Source of the DNA: Rhynchopus sp. YZ270_cl-10
Taxonomy: Eukaryota; Euglenozoa; Diplonemea; Diplonemida; Diplonemidae
Length of the DNA: 64,000 nucleotides
NCBI GenBank assembly: GCA_964035575.1
Contig: OZ037892.1
Span: 682,001 to 746,000 of the forward strand
Reading direction: 5' to 3'
Shown here: one piece after another, positions 41,801-53,200 of the stretch
Position numbering within the stretch: the first letter of the stretch is position 1
Layout: each line of letters opens with the position of its first letter
Position numbers and translations under genes: made by a program
The notes under the pieces: generated by a model
Database searches by the model: none
What the model was told of the DNA's origin: nothing
What the model saw: the letters and a program-made list of their open reading frames with translations, nothing else

Positions 41801-43762
41801 GGTTGTTGTATTTCAAGTCAAACTTTATTTTCCCATAACCCAAACAGGTGTGCCATGTCTGCCGCGATCTCAGTTCATCCCCCAAGCCGCTCCAGGTGGG
41901 CAGTTGCCCATTCAGATGCAGCCCAACCTCCTCCCGCAGTCGTCACTTCACGGGGTGAAGATGGGAGATCCGGAGTCCGCTCATCTTGGGATGGTATGCG
42001 TGACGTGAAGATGTGTATCTTTCAAATTTTTTTTTTTTGTAAATCAAGGTACTTGACAATAGGAAATAGAAACGACGGAAGGTGCGTGCCCGCCAGCTTG
42101 TGTTTTCTCACTCATTATTTTTTCTCTCTCATACAACACACACTTCAGCGACAAAACACAACAAGCTTGCGGAGCGATAAACGAAAAGTTGTTTTTCATT
42201 GTTTTCTTTTTATTCAGAACCGAAAGTTAGTTTCTATTTCCGAACATCAAATCATCGAATCATAACAAAACTCCATAGTAAAATCCTTCGTCCTATCAAC
42301 TGTCACCCACCAACCCCCCTGCTTAAATACAACGTTCCGCATTCTCCCCATGCTCATGTGCTCTTTGGTAGGTGAAGCATATAGAGGGGACAGTTCTCTG
42401 TGTCCTTCGGTGCTTTGTTACAACGCAATGCTTGATTCCTATGGCGAGGAAGATCTCCGGCCAGACCCCTTGTCACAACTTGTAGCAAGGTACAAGACCC
42501 AGCTCGCGCATCCGCTGCACGACGTTGATCACCTTCTGAGGGGCACATACTGGGTGTTTTTTTGACATTGTGTGCCACGTGAGGTATTGCAGGGCACTTC
42601 TGGTGGAGATGCGTTCTTCCTTGTGCAGTTGTGTGATCCACATGCAAAAGGCCAGGTTGCTCGGTAGCTGTGATTTCAGCTGTTGGTAAAAGAGGTCGCC
42701 TCGACGAATGACAGAGAGGAATGCGTCGGGACTTCTGTAACAGGAGGAAAGAGGACGGGAGCCAGAGGCGGTCGCAGGGGCCAAGTGGACTTGGTTATGG
42801 CCGCCAAGGTTGACAGGACGAGCCCAATGTCCGCAGGCTGCAACTCATCAGACTTCAGCGAGGCAGTGGTAGGCGCAATGTACAGACGGTCCTCTCATTC
42901 GTTTGTATGGCGCTCTGCGTCTACGAAAATACTCGTATTATGTACTCTCCGGGCCTGCTTTTGAACACATCCGGCGTGACAATTCATGTCAAGAAAGTAG
43001 GTCTTTTTTGCAGTAATACACTTCTGGCTGACGCAATTGCAAATGCGAACATTACATCCTCGACCTCGTGAAATAAAAGGGGACGATTCCTGACTACGCC
43101 GAAATGGCTGCCACCTTCGTCAAATTGTTCCAATTGTATTTAAAAAAAAAAAAATGAAGATGTTATCAAACCCCTAACGTAACGTAATATAAACCACACA
43201 AAACCCCCTTTGCAGCAACCGCTTCCCATGCCATTCCAACCCGGCCTGCCGATGTCAAACGTAGCTCCAATGCCCATGATGATGCCAGCACCTCAGGTAT
43301 AGTTTCGCTCCCCTACAAGGCGACGCTGATTTTTTTTGGTTCCGACTAAACTATTTGTGTGGGTCTAATAAAAAGACCGTGGACAGACTGCTTGGGTGTC
43401 AAATAAACGGAACTCCTTGGTTTCCCTTGGGGAGGTGTGGGATCACTGACGCCACTACAGGGTGTTACTTATTGATTCATTTTATTAATACTCACGAGGC
43501 TGAGGATCATCTTGTATCACCCCTTTTTGGGGGTACCGTCACCAGGGCTGTTGTATTTCAATTCAACTTTTTTTGCGGTCAACGAAAAAAGACTCAGTTG
43601 TAGATTAGTGAGGACAAATCAAGTGACAAAATGTTAGTTTAGTTTTTCCCTTCATAACCCATTTTCTCTCCACAGGGTAACTTACCTCCGGGATACTTAC
43701 AAAACGGATACTGCCAGTACCCAAACAACATGCCACAGCAGCCGCAAATACATTACGGCTGA
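38815..43762 (+). CDS. eIF4E cap-binding protein with giant C-terminal extension, 4 exons
   Basis: The predicted product is an mRNA 5'-cap-binding translation factor. Exons are 38815-41494, 41848-41954, 43216-43296 and 43676-43762. The joins use GTATGT/ACAG, GTGAAG/GCAG and GTATAG/ACAG, keep frame and total 984 residues. Residues about 76-235 are an eIF4E domain: WSFWVDTWGEAGG, SIKTFWDWFNALEVPKIKGM, then WYLFKQGLVPRWEDEANRCG, where W142-E143 match the cap-stacking Trp and Glu, and INGAGISNKGHACTLQLWLA. Residues 240-984 are Pro/Ser/Gln-rich with CAG-type Gln runs. One conserved-looking block (GYLFPPGLNRKQRRTIIFAN near 640) is followed by VWMGDNVPDG. Ordinary eIF4E is about 200 residues. Without splicing the frame ends at 41517. 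Exons 2-4 continue the same Gln/Pro/Met-rich composition, supporting the model. Introns carry dispersed repeats. Confidence 0.85.
41495..41847 (+). other. intron 1 of the eIF4E gene
   Basis: Donor AATG|GTATGT, acceptor CCAAACAG|GTGTGCC; 353 bp. It contains a GGAGGCTTAGGGTCATCTTA module and a repeat D fragment ending TTGTATTTCAAGTCAA. Confidence 0.75.
41955..43215 (+). other. intron 2 of the eIF4E gene
   Basis: Donor CACGGG|GTGAAG, acceptor CCTTTGCAG|CAACCG; 1261 bp, phase 0. It contains an antisense coding-like fragment at about 42450-42790. Confidence 0.7.
42450..42790 (-). pseudogene. antisense coding-like remnant inside the eIF4E intron
   Basis: On the minus strand an open stretch reads PDAFLSVIRRGDLFYQQL, LPSNLAFCMWITQLHKEE and RSALQYLTWHTMSKKH, with amino-acid usage like a real protein and unlike nearby homopolymer frames. 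It has no clear start and is short. The pattern is loosely like the helical core-binding part of tyrosine recombinases, but that is a weak guess. It is probably a decayed mobile-element gene. Confidence 0.3.
43297..43675 (+). other. intron 3 of the eIF4E gene
   Basis: Donor CCTCAG|GTATAG, acceptor TCTCTCCACAG|GGTAAC; 379 bp, phase 0. It contains a repeat D fragment (GGGTACCGTCACCAGGGCTG then TTGTATTTCAATTCAAC). Confidence 0.72.
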
Positions 43763-44206
43763 GATCTTCGGGGATAAGGTGTTAAATCTATTTGTTTTCT
43801 TTTCCCTTTTTCAAGGTAACCAAGCACAGAGGCTCGGGTTCATCTTACCAACATGCAAACCTTTTATATATTCTCGCACTCTTTTCCCCCCCGGTTCTAC
43901 ACAAAAGCAAAAAAGGAAAAGGTCATTTTCAAAAAAGCCCCTCCGGTTTCCCCCCTCAGTTGAACGAATGACAAGAACAAAAAAAAATACACAGCAAAAC
44001 AAAAGGAAAGCAACGCAAAGTGATAATCACGTGGAGGTGACTGCACCTTGTCCCCCCCTTTTTTTTAAAGGGGAAGGTAGTGGGAAGGTTAGGTAAAAGA
44101 GTGGTGTGGATAAGTACAGGGATATCCTTGGCATCTTGGGGTGCGAAGGGGGGGGGGGTTTTTTTTAGAGGTGACTACGTTAAGCACGGCTTAAGTTCAT
44201 CTTATA

Positions 44207-44296
44207 CAGTGGTTAAACAAAGTTTACGCCTAAACTAAAGGCGGAATTGAAATCGATGGCGGAAATTACTTTAGGCGGAACTTTGTTTGACCACTG
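44207..44296. mobile_element. 90-bp mariner-like MITE
   Basis: CAGTGGTTAAACAAAGTT at 44207 is mirrored by AACTTTGTTTGACCACTG ending at 44296, flanked by TA on both sides. CAGT ends with TA flanks are typical of Tc1/mariner derivatives. Removing it restores the TTCATCTTATAAACTTTTC module seen elsewhere. Confidence 0.8.
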
Positions 44297-44359
44297 TAAA
44301 CTTTTCTTATAGATGTGTGCATGGCACATTCATCTTTCAAGTTTTTTGTTTTTGCGCAA

Positions 44360-44450
44360 CACCCCGGGGTTCGATAACCCGCGGAGTGTCAGTGCCTGCG
44401 TCCCAGAGGCGTTTGCACTATCAACTTCATTTTGTTTTGCTTTTTTTTTT
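44360..44450 (+). repeat. SINE-like copy
   Basis: CCGGGGTTCGATAACCCGCG, GAGTGTCAGTGCCTGCGTCC and CAGAGGCGTTTGCACTATCA are readable, ending in a T run. The B-box-like GGTTCGATAACCC is intact. Confidence 0.6.
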
Positions 44451-44885
44451 TTTTCAAAACAAGTCAGACCAGGAGGTTTCCTAATTTTCTCATCTCTGCT
44501 CTCTGAGGGATGACGTCTTTCACCCCACCCACACTCTCAGCTCTTTTTTTTTTGGGTGACATTCGAACACACTATTCCGAAAAAATATATCAGAAAAAAA
44601 AGAAAAAGAAAAAAAAATGTAAAGCAGAGTAACAAAAGTCAGACCTCCTAAGCAAAGCAGTGGAGAGCAAAACAGGAAGAAAAAAAAGGAAGGAAACTCT
44701 CCCAGCGTTTCTATAAAGATTTTTTTTTTTTTTTGTTCTTTCCCTCATCCCCTCTGTTTTTCGAAGGAAGGGGTGTAAATTTTTCTTGGGTTAAAAGATG
44801 GGAACATTGTTGATCCCCTCCTCCTATGCTATCAATTTATTGAATGCATATGTTGCCATACTTGGGTTATGTGTATAGTGGGTTA

Positions 44886-44989
44886 CCGTATTCGTACAAA
44901 AAATTATCGACCGTACTAATGTTCGACCTTTTCAGAATTTTTCTGGAAGTTCGACCTTTTTTACGGGTCGATAATTTGTACAAATACGG
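44886..44989. mobile_element. 104-bp MITE related to the pogo-like element
   Basis: CCGTATTCGTACAAAAAATT at 44886 is mirrored by AATTTGTACAAATACGG ending at 44989, with TA on both sides (44884-44885, 44990-44991). The first eight bases equal the end of the pogo-like element at 27278-28395, so the same transposase may move both. Confidence 0.78.
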
Positions 44990-45156
44990 TATGGTTATAT
45001 TGGCGTTGTAAATCCATTCTGTTGAGTTCGCTTATTGAGTGAAGGTGTCAACATGAACAACTACCCTTTGTTTTTCGGAGGGGAGGTTTTCAGAGGCTAA
45101 TCAGTGTCTCAGCTTCATTTTCCAAGCTTTTTTCTTTCTTCTCCTTCTTTTTTTTT

Positions 45157-45300
45157 AGGATGGGGAAATGACTATGTGCCTGCTTACAGTTTTTCCCTGT
45201 CAGCAACTCCCAGCAACATTCCGCAGGGGTTCGATAACCACCCGCGGAGCGTTAAATACCTGCGTCCCAGAGGCGTTTTGCACTATCAATTTCATTTGCT
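45157..45300 (+). repeat. composite SINE-like copy
   Basis: Positions 45157-45225 (GCTTACAGTTTTTCCCTGTC, AGCAACTCCCAGCAACAT) recur at 1458-1530. The B-box block GGGGTTCGATAACCACCCGC and CCTGCGTCCCAGAGGCGTTT follow. It shows that the two modules belong to one longer repeat. Confidence 0.6.
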
Positions 45301-46122
45301 TTGGAGATGCATGTACCTGCGAGGTCCATTCATCCTGTATGTTTTATTCACCCCCCACCTCGTCTCCCCTTATTTCAGACTAAGCACGATATGCTGTCAT
45401 TTTTTTTTTTTTTTCACTAATTTTCCTTTCAAAAGGATGTGCGCAAAAACTTTTGTGTCATTTTTGCGGATTTATATTGTGCGATCAAAATATTGAAGAC
45501 TGTCTGGCTACACTAAAACCAAGAGTTGAGAATATCCAAAGAGGCTTAGGTTCATCTTATAAATTTTTTCTTTTTCTTTTTTTTTGGGGGGAAAAAAGTG
45601 GAGCTTCGCATACAGGCAGCAGTACACCATTCCAAGAATTTATTTAAAAACAAGAAAAAAAAATTTTTTTTTTTGCGATTTATTTACGACGTAAGTCCGT
45701 TATCTCGGTTTCTCTCCTCTCTCTCTCTATCTATCGCCCTTGGGGTTTGAAGAGGACGGTTACCTCACCTCCTGGTCCCAGTAATGGAAAAAAAAAACCC
45801 CCCCCTCCCGTAGCATACATGTTTCGTATCTTATGAAAATCGATCTAGCGATGAAGTTGCGCGAAGCAGGGTGGGGGGGTCACATATTTTTTTTTTAACC
45901 ATTCCCAGCCCAGCCCAGAGAGGCATAGAGACAGCACCTCGTTCTCAGGTTTAACGTCTCGTTTTTGTTTTTTGTTTTTTGTTTTTCCTTTTATTTTTAT
46001 TTTTTTTTGACGAAAGGCTTCGGCCGATATTGTACAGACCTCTATACCAGTAGGTTTATAGTGATTGTCGATACAACAGCAACAACACCAACAAAAAAAA
46101 AACTATAGTAGAGCACACTCTA

Positions 46123-46300
46123 GGCATAGTGTGCAGACGAACATTTTTGGTTCGTCGACGAACCAAAATGTTTTGTCGGTTTGGTTCGTCGATGTTCGTC
46201 GACGAACATCGACGAACCAAAAGTGTTACTTTTTATAAGGGCCCTCCCACACGACGAACCAAAAGTTCGTCGAACTTTTGGTTCGTCTGCACACTATGTC
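46123..46300. mobile_element. GACGAAC-rich MITE, copy A
   Basis: GGCATAGTGTGCAGACGAAC at 46123 is mirrored at 46300 with one change (GACATAGTG), with TA on both sides. The interior is a dense set of TCGACGAAC/GTTCGTCGA palindromes. It lies inside a repeat G copy, whose halves rejoin as CACTCTAGGGTGGCTACACT when it is removed. Copy B is at 56440-56638. Confidence 0.85.
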
Positions 46301-46380
46301 TAGGGTGGCTACACTAATACTATCAAGTTTTCAAAAAAAAAATAGTGGAGATTGCACAACTGTGGCAACACAACCGAGGC

Positions 46381-46388
46381 AACTACAC
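46381..46388. repeat. 8-bp target duplication AACTACAC, left
   Basis: It is identical to 47118-47125 and lies within dispersed repeat H. Confidence 0.9.
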
Positions 46389-47117
46389 CAGGGCGCGCGC
46401 TAACTTTTCGGAAATTTCCCGAAAAAATGGATATCGGGTCCAAAAAAATGTACCTACAGGAAGTATGTGAAGGGGGCAGAAAAATCAGGGTCATGTTACA
46501 TTTCCGAGAAAATCCCGGGCTGTGGTGGGGGATATACGGAAAAATGGACAAAATTTTGGTGACTTAAATTTTCACAAAATATGAACCCATACTCGTAAAC
46601 AAGGGTCATTTTCAGGTCTTTCGGACAGCCAGTACACAGTACACAGTACACAGTACACAGTACACAGTACACAGTACACAGTACACAGTACACAGTACAC
46701 AGTACACAGTACACAGTACACAGTACACAGTACACAGTACACAGTACACAGTACACAGTACACAGTACCGTGACTTCACCGGCCAACACCGGAAAACACC
46801 GGCAAACATGGTCAAAATCAGGTGGAATATACATAAGTACATCATGGGGGGGTAGGGAACAGGTAGCGCCGCAGGCGCACGGTACCCAACTTTTTTCTTT
46901 TTTCTTTCCCCTTTTCTCTGCTTTCTTTTGATTGTGCGAGCCGATTGCTCTCCACGGTGGGGTCACATGTGTGTCCAAAAACTATCTGAAGTGCCCTTAC
47001 TGTACAATATGGGATTCTCTGATTTTCTTAAGGAAATCGTGTAATCAAAAAATTTTTGTACCGCGAAAAAACCTCGAAAAAACCGGGTGTGAGGGTGTGG
47101 ATTTAGCGCGCGCCCTG
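46389..47117. mobile_element. hAT-like non-autonomous element, copy 2
   Basis: CAGGGCGCGCGCTAA at 46389 is mirrored exactly at 47117. The 8-bp target duplication AACTACAC lies at 46381-46388 and 47118-47125. Removing the element restores an intact repeat H (GGCAACTACACCACTCCAAC). It has one block A (about 46497-46620) and one block B (46857-47045), homologous to the twice-repeated blocks in copy 1 at 8632-9773, with a 7-bp tandem array between them. No transposase is encoded. Confidence 0.92.
46628..46767 (+). repeat. 7-bp tandem array (ACAGTAC), about 20 units
   Basis: It is a perfect-looking array of a heptamer inside hAT-like copy 2, at the place between blocks A and B. The related element at 8632-9773 lacks it. 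Its open frames (YCVLCTV period) are artefacts. Confidence 0.95.
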
Positions 47118-47125
47118 AACTACAC
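47118..47125. repeat. 8-bp target duplication AACTACAC, right
   Basis: It is the partner of 46381-46388, followed by CACTCCAACAATTTATC, the rest of repeat H. Confidence 0.9.
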
Positions 47126-48958
47126 CACTCCAACAATTTATCAAAAAAAAAAAAACTGTGGCTAGTATAGCACGGAGAGGCTTAATATTGTCTTACAAGC
47201 TTTCTCTTAGACTTATGTGTGCACGACAGGCATATTCATATATTTTTCAAACCTTCTCTTTTTGGTGACTAATGTACCAGAGACACCGTCCTTTTTTTTT
47301 TATTGTTGCACATCCTCAACAATAAGCACCACGCAATATTTTGCTCCCTCCTTCACACCTCTTTTTTTCCTCTTTCCCTTTATTTTTTGAACAATTCACA
47401 AAAAAAACACAATCTTGTGAAGACTGTCTGAATGGCAGCCACATTAAACCAACAGCTCATCAACGAAAACGATATTGCTTCATGATTGGGCAAGCGTGAG
47501 GAGGTAAGCGGAAGAGGACGCAACAAAAAGCTCCCAAAAATGCAGAAGCAAACCCTTCTGACCCCCGAAAGAACGTTGGGTGTATTGTGTCCCCGTCGTG
47601 ATTGGGCAAGACAAAACAATACCCCCAGTGACATAATTAACAAATGGTTGGTGTGGCTGAAGGGGGGTGATTCGCACTTCTTGCGCACTTCTGCACACTT
47701 TTTGCGCCCCTCCAGTCAGCCACACCCATGGTGCAGGCACCCTAATGATGCTACACTAAACCAACAAATCATGTTTATATGAATACTGTGTCACGTCAAT
47801 GTTGAAGCATAGCAGTATCCATTTGAATTAGTTTTCCCGTTTCAGTGTGATAAAACTGATCTCTTTTCCCCCCAAAAAAAAAATTTTTTTTTTTGTTGTA
47901 GATTTTATCAGATGTCAACCTCGAAAGTACAGCTGTACAGGGCTTAGTATTCAAGTCAAATTTGTTTGGATGATTTTTTTTGTGTAAAATTACAATTCTT
48001 TTTCTTCCTCTCCTTTTCTTTCTTTTTTTTTGTACACCTCCTTTTCTACCCGTCGTTTGGAATTTTTGGTCCATAAAAGCGAGATTTTTTTTCTCTCTCT
48101 TCAAAGTGACTAAGCACAGAGAGCTCCTGTGGATCGTCTCGACGAAGCTGTTTTTTATTTCTTTCTTTATATTTGATGTGTGTGCACGAGAAGCCTTCAT
48201 TGGGCCTATCTATGATCGTCTCCGTGAGACACGCAACAGGCTGTGAGAGCTTATGAGCTTGTGGAGAGTCTGTGAGAGCTTACTGAGAGTTAGTGAAAAA
48301 ATCTCTCCCCGTTCATAGATGGCCCAATTCATATCCATCCTACCAAGTTTTCTTTTCTTCTTTTTGTACACCTCCTACACAAGGCGGTTGCGTTCTTTGT
48401 CGTCCCCTCCATTTCCATTATGCTAGGGGGTGTCTTTCAAGATGCAATCCATTTTTTTTTCTTCTTCCAAAATTTCTTTCATCCCTTCTTCCCTTTTTTT
48501 TTTCTTACGTGTCTGCGCCTGAACGAATGTATGGGGGGTTTTTTATTTTGTTTTTGGCTAAATTTTTCAAAAAAAAAAAAAAAAGCAGTGGCAGGACACC
48601 TTCCTGTCTAGACCTCAACCAAAAGGTTGTTTTTAGGTTGGGAAAACTCGGGGAGCAAATAATTTAAAAAAAAACGAGGTGGATAATGTGTGTCAAGAGT
48701 GTACCAGGTGACCAGAAAACACTACCTGCAGATTTCCTATAAAAAGCTTTAAAGAACAGAAAACCAGAAAAGAAAAAAAAAATGTACAGTGTTTGTCCTG
48801 GCACTGTCAAAACTTGCGTGGTTTCGATCGGGATTACACGTAGATTTTTTTTTATATTTTAAATAGCGTCGGGAGTGTGGCAAGGACGTTTTAAAAGTCT
48901 ATCAAAACACAACCACTGCAAAACTAAGTTTTCGAAAAAATGAAGGAAAAAAGAACCG

Positions 48959-48989
<31 letters not shown>

Positions 48990-49378
48990 ACTAATGAAGT
49001 ACACATGAGTTGCCCCTCGCTATGTGGGTCACCCTCCCTGCACAGGTTGTCAGCTGTGACGTGAGCACCGCCCATCCCCCCACCATATGGGTTATATTCC
49101 GAATGCTTGGGAGAACCCATACACACTATGTTTCCCCGATTATTTTGATTTGTAAAATACTGGACATAAAAAAAAATACACATTCTGCAAACACAAAAAC
49201 AAAGAAAAAAGAAAAGAAAACCACACACGAAACCCGAAAGAAAGTAGGAGTATGTCGCATTCAGGACAGATTGTTTTGGTCGCAGTACAACAAAAAAAGA
49301 AGGGGAACAGAGATGGGGGGGGTGTGGTGAAACCCAGAGGGTTTTTCCAAGAAAGACCTAGATAGCCCCGACAGACCG

Positions 49379-49541
49379 CACGACGTTGAAGTAAATTACT
49401 TTACTTGTGGTTTTACATGTCATTTTTTTTACTTGTGTTTAAGTTGTACGCTTACGTTTTTACGTGTGCCACAAGTAAACTATTTTCACAAGTAAAATTA
49501 CATGTAAAACCACACGTAAAGTCATTTACTTCAACGTCGTG
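49379..49541. mobile_element. 163-bp MITE with CACGACGTTGAAGTAAA ends
   Basis: CACGACGTTGAAGTAAATTA at 49379 is mirrored by TTTACTTCAACGTCGTG ending at 49541. Inner arms (ACTTGTGGTTTTACATGT and ACATGTAAAACCACACG) continue the hairpin for about 45 bp. A target duplication was not identified. Confidence 0.7.
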
Positions 49542-50238
49542 TGGGCATCTACTCTTTCAATATACCCTCTTTTTCCTTGATACCCCTGATCCACAAGGCC
49601 CCCCCCCCGAAGTCCTTTCAGCACTGAGACACAGAAATACTCTGTTTTTTTGACTGCGGCGCTCCGCTCAGAAAACACACACAGAAATACCTCCACATTT
49701 GTGATACAAAAAAACAAAAACCAAACACTAAAAAAAAAAACAAACAAAAACTCACACAAAAAAAAATACCTCTTTTAAAAAAAGCACAAATCAAAAAATA
49801 GGTCGATTTTTTTTTCCCAGAATTAACACCACCTCAATCTTCAAACCATCACCTCTTTATACAGAACACCCTCCTTTTCCCACCCTCCTCTTCACCACCT
49901 TTCCTTGCCACCATGCAATCCTCTACCTGAAGCCTTTCTTTTAAGTCACCATCCCCCTGATTCATTTTCAACCGGGACATTTTTTTTTAGCGACAAAAGC
50001 TTAGTATCACTTTTCTATTATCCATTTTCCAAAAAAAACCCCCTTTTTTCTTTTGCACCCGCCTCTGTTTCTCTCCGATACGGAGTCACTCATCGCCCCT
50101 TTCATTGCATGAGCACGACTGAGTTGTGTTTTAGTTCACTACTCTTTTTCCCCTTTCTTCTTTTCCCTTTCTCCTATTGCACTTGACACTTTACTTTAAA
50201 AAATATCCTCTCCCCTCTCCCCTTTCCCCTCTCCCCTC

Positions 50239-53200
50239 ATGCACGACACACACACCTCTGGAGGAGCTCCATCGATAGAAGCAAACGCCCCCCATACCGG
50301 GGAGACTAAGGATGTACCCCTCCGCGACCCTTTCCCCGCCCTATTTGATGAACTACGTGCACTCCGCACCTTATGGTACGAAGAAGGCTTGGAGGTCGCC
50401 GAGGCAGCCCACCGGCTACAACCGGTATCAGTTCTGGTACGCACTTTGATGGCAGACTACGAAAGGGACCGGCTGTCGTTAAAACAAGTCAGAGACATTG
50501 ATGAGCAGCAGAAACGGCTGTTGACGTTGGCTACCAATTTGCAGGTGGATATGGAACAGTATTTCCCAGAGGGCTTTGACGTGATGAATGCCGAAGAGGT
50601 GCTTGAGGTGCTCAAAGCTGCGCAGGCGTCGCTGTACGACCTGCTGGAAGTACGCAAGACAGCGATCACAGAGCTGCTCATGACACGGCACTCCCTTCTA
50701 GTTGAGGTAGGCGACGCGAATGCGCCGGTGGTGGCAGCAGGGCGGCACGGAGGTGAGGTGCTCTTCCGCCCCGATGGGTATTATATGCTGCAGGATCGCT
50801 TCCACCCACCAAGCGCAAGGTATCATCGACTTTCCTCATACTAAGTTTCTTTTTTAAAACAATCAGAGATTCCTGAAAGTTACCCATCTCATCGTAGTCA
50901 AATATTTTTAAAAAGATCTATGAACCCTGACCCCACAACCCAGCTTGAGTGCGGTTCTTGAAATGCGAATCGTTAAAATTTTAGAATATGGTGTGTTCCG
51001 GGGTATGGGACTTTACACAATTTTTCACAACATAGTTTTTGGCCATTATATTTCTGTGAAGAGATGTGAAGACATACATAATAGGTACGTACGTAATACG
51101 CGGCAAATACGTAGTAAAAATAATAAAATACGTAGTACGTATTTGCAACATGAAGGGGTATTTATTTAATAATAATTAATTAATACTACGTAAAATGCGC
51201 GTATTTTTAATTAATACTACGTAAGTTGCGCGTATTTTTATTTAATACTACGTAAATGCGCGTATTTTTAATAGTTACCACGTATATTGACCGTAGTTTT
51301 AATTACTCAAATGGTGTTCCGGAGGGGGGCTATGTTGACAGGTCCCTGAGAGGTCATTGGTATAAGGGGGAGGGGGTACACTTTATAATTTGTGGTAGGG
51401 TTTTTGGCCGGGAAAGATGCATCGTCCAAAAACACCGGCATTTGCATTTTTGGAATCCGTCCGTCCAGTAGTGGGTCACTTTGCAAAATTGGACAGTTCT
51501 CGGCACACGTAAATACGTACATACAAAAAAAGCATACAAGTTATAAAATGACACACACACCCCCCCCTTTTTTTTTGACATGGCAAAATGGTGCTGTTAT
51601 CCCCCGCCCGTCCTTCCCACCAATCATCAACGGAACAGATTTGATTTTTAGATATGTCTGCGTCTGGGAAGCGTGCGGCGTCGACGAAGAAGAAGTCGCA
51701 CCGGTCCTCCCTCCTGGATCGCGGCTTCAAGGAGACCGACGAAGTGGTCTTCTGCGAGGCGTGCAACGGGCCCCGGTCCAATTGGGACCTGGACAGCCTG
51801 AGGCAACACCTGACCGGGATAAAGCACACAGAGCTGCTCGCAAGGCTGATGGAGAAAAAGGGTACGAAGGTGAAGAAGACACACCCCGAGGACGATGCAG
51901 ACAAAAATGACGATGAAGCTGAAGACGAAGATGAAGAAGAAAAGGAGGTGCGTGTGACGACAGGCCTTTTTTCCAAAACCGAAAAAAACAAGATGTTTGC
52001 CCGCGCGGCCCTTTATGGGGGGTCAACGAGCGGGCAAGCAAGGCATTTTCGCAATGCAGCTGCAAAGCTCTACGGGGACCCGTCCATCTCGAAGGGCGCA
52101 CTGGTTGAAATGCACATCGACAAAATCTTCCAAGAGGACATGGAGGTGGTCCTGGAGGATCTCCAACGAAGTGGCACCATCCAGCTCCTATTTGACGGTG
52201 CGGTGGTGCTTGGTAACCACATCCTTGCGGTCAGCGGCGGATCCACCGGAAAGTGGATCGACACGTTCGTGAACCGAACAACAGGTGTTCAAGAACACTT
52301 TGTTCAAAGTGGTTCGTGTGGGCACGTTGCAGAAGTCTCACAGGGCTTCAACGAGACCGACGATGTGGGCTTTAAAAAAAAAAAAAAAGACGATGTCGGC
52401 TTCATGTCAATTACAATACGGACACGCTTCGAAAAGATGGTGAATGCGATGAAGGTAAATTACAGACCCTCGACACAGTCACTTCTGGCAAACCTTCAGG
52501 AGATGTGGCAAAATCACCTCAATTTCCCTCAGATTCAGGCGGGTCGCTATGTGCATCCGGAGATGGTGAGAACCTTCATGCTGGCAAAAATAATTTCGGA
52601 ACGCAGCAGCAAAGCTTTACGGGACCTCCATTTCGAAAGGACCACTGGTCGAGAGAAGTTTTATATACATATCTCGTTGACCAATCGCAGTAGCTGCCCG
52701 ATATTGGTGCTGTTGTTGAAGCCAGGCTCTCGTAGGTTTTCGAGTGCAGACGCGACCTGCTCATGCACGACGGTGAAGTAACCCACTTGTAACCTACTTG
52801 TAACGTTACAAGTGGGTTACATGTATGTTACATGTACCACCAAAAACCACTGAACTTCACCTAATTTCAGGCAAAATTAGGTGGTGGTACATGTCGTGTA
52901 TGTAACCCACTTGGAACCCACTTGTAACGGTTTAAAACTACCGGTAATTTATAATAATATATCAGCCAAAATCTGCTTAGCCGTATATAATGGCCTGTTT
53001 TTGGAGCCACTTTAAAGTGATAAAAAATCCGCCAAAAAAATGTTGCGACCCCGGATTTTTTCAGATCGATCCGGAAATTCATATACGCGCCTTTTCGGGT
53101 GAAAATATTACACCCCCGGCCTCTCAAATGTACTTGACCATGGACAGGTGGATTTTATCGATTTTATGGCCCGGGCACATTCTGAAAAAAAATATTCTTG

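Larger units (their letters stand above)
43763..50238. other. 6.5 kb repeat and MITE-rich intergenic stretch
   Basis: No protein gene is supported. It holds the small elements itemised at 44207, 44886, 46123, 46389 and 49379, SINE-like copies at 44360 and 45222, repeats F, G and H, a 31-base A run at about 48959-48989, and C/T-rich DNA (49860-50238) leading into the next gene. Confidence 0.6.

Noticed and set aside
44360-44450. Functional tRNA gene
   Set aside because: Only a B-box-like GGTTCGATAACCC is visible. No cloverleaf, acceptor stem or anticodon arm could be drawn, and the same sequence recurs as a dispersed repeat.
46496-46978. Cys/Leu/Tyr-periodic frames on the minus strand
   Set aside because: They come from the 7-bp ACAGTAC tandem array inside the hAT-like element.
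47796-48667. Frames of about 124-134 codons with Lys- or Phe-rich product
   Set aside because: The composition follows A and T runs, and there is no support from motifs or splice structure.
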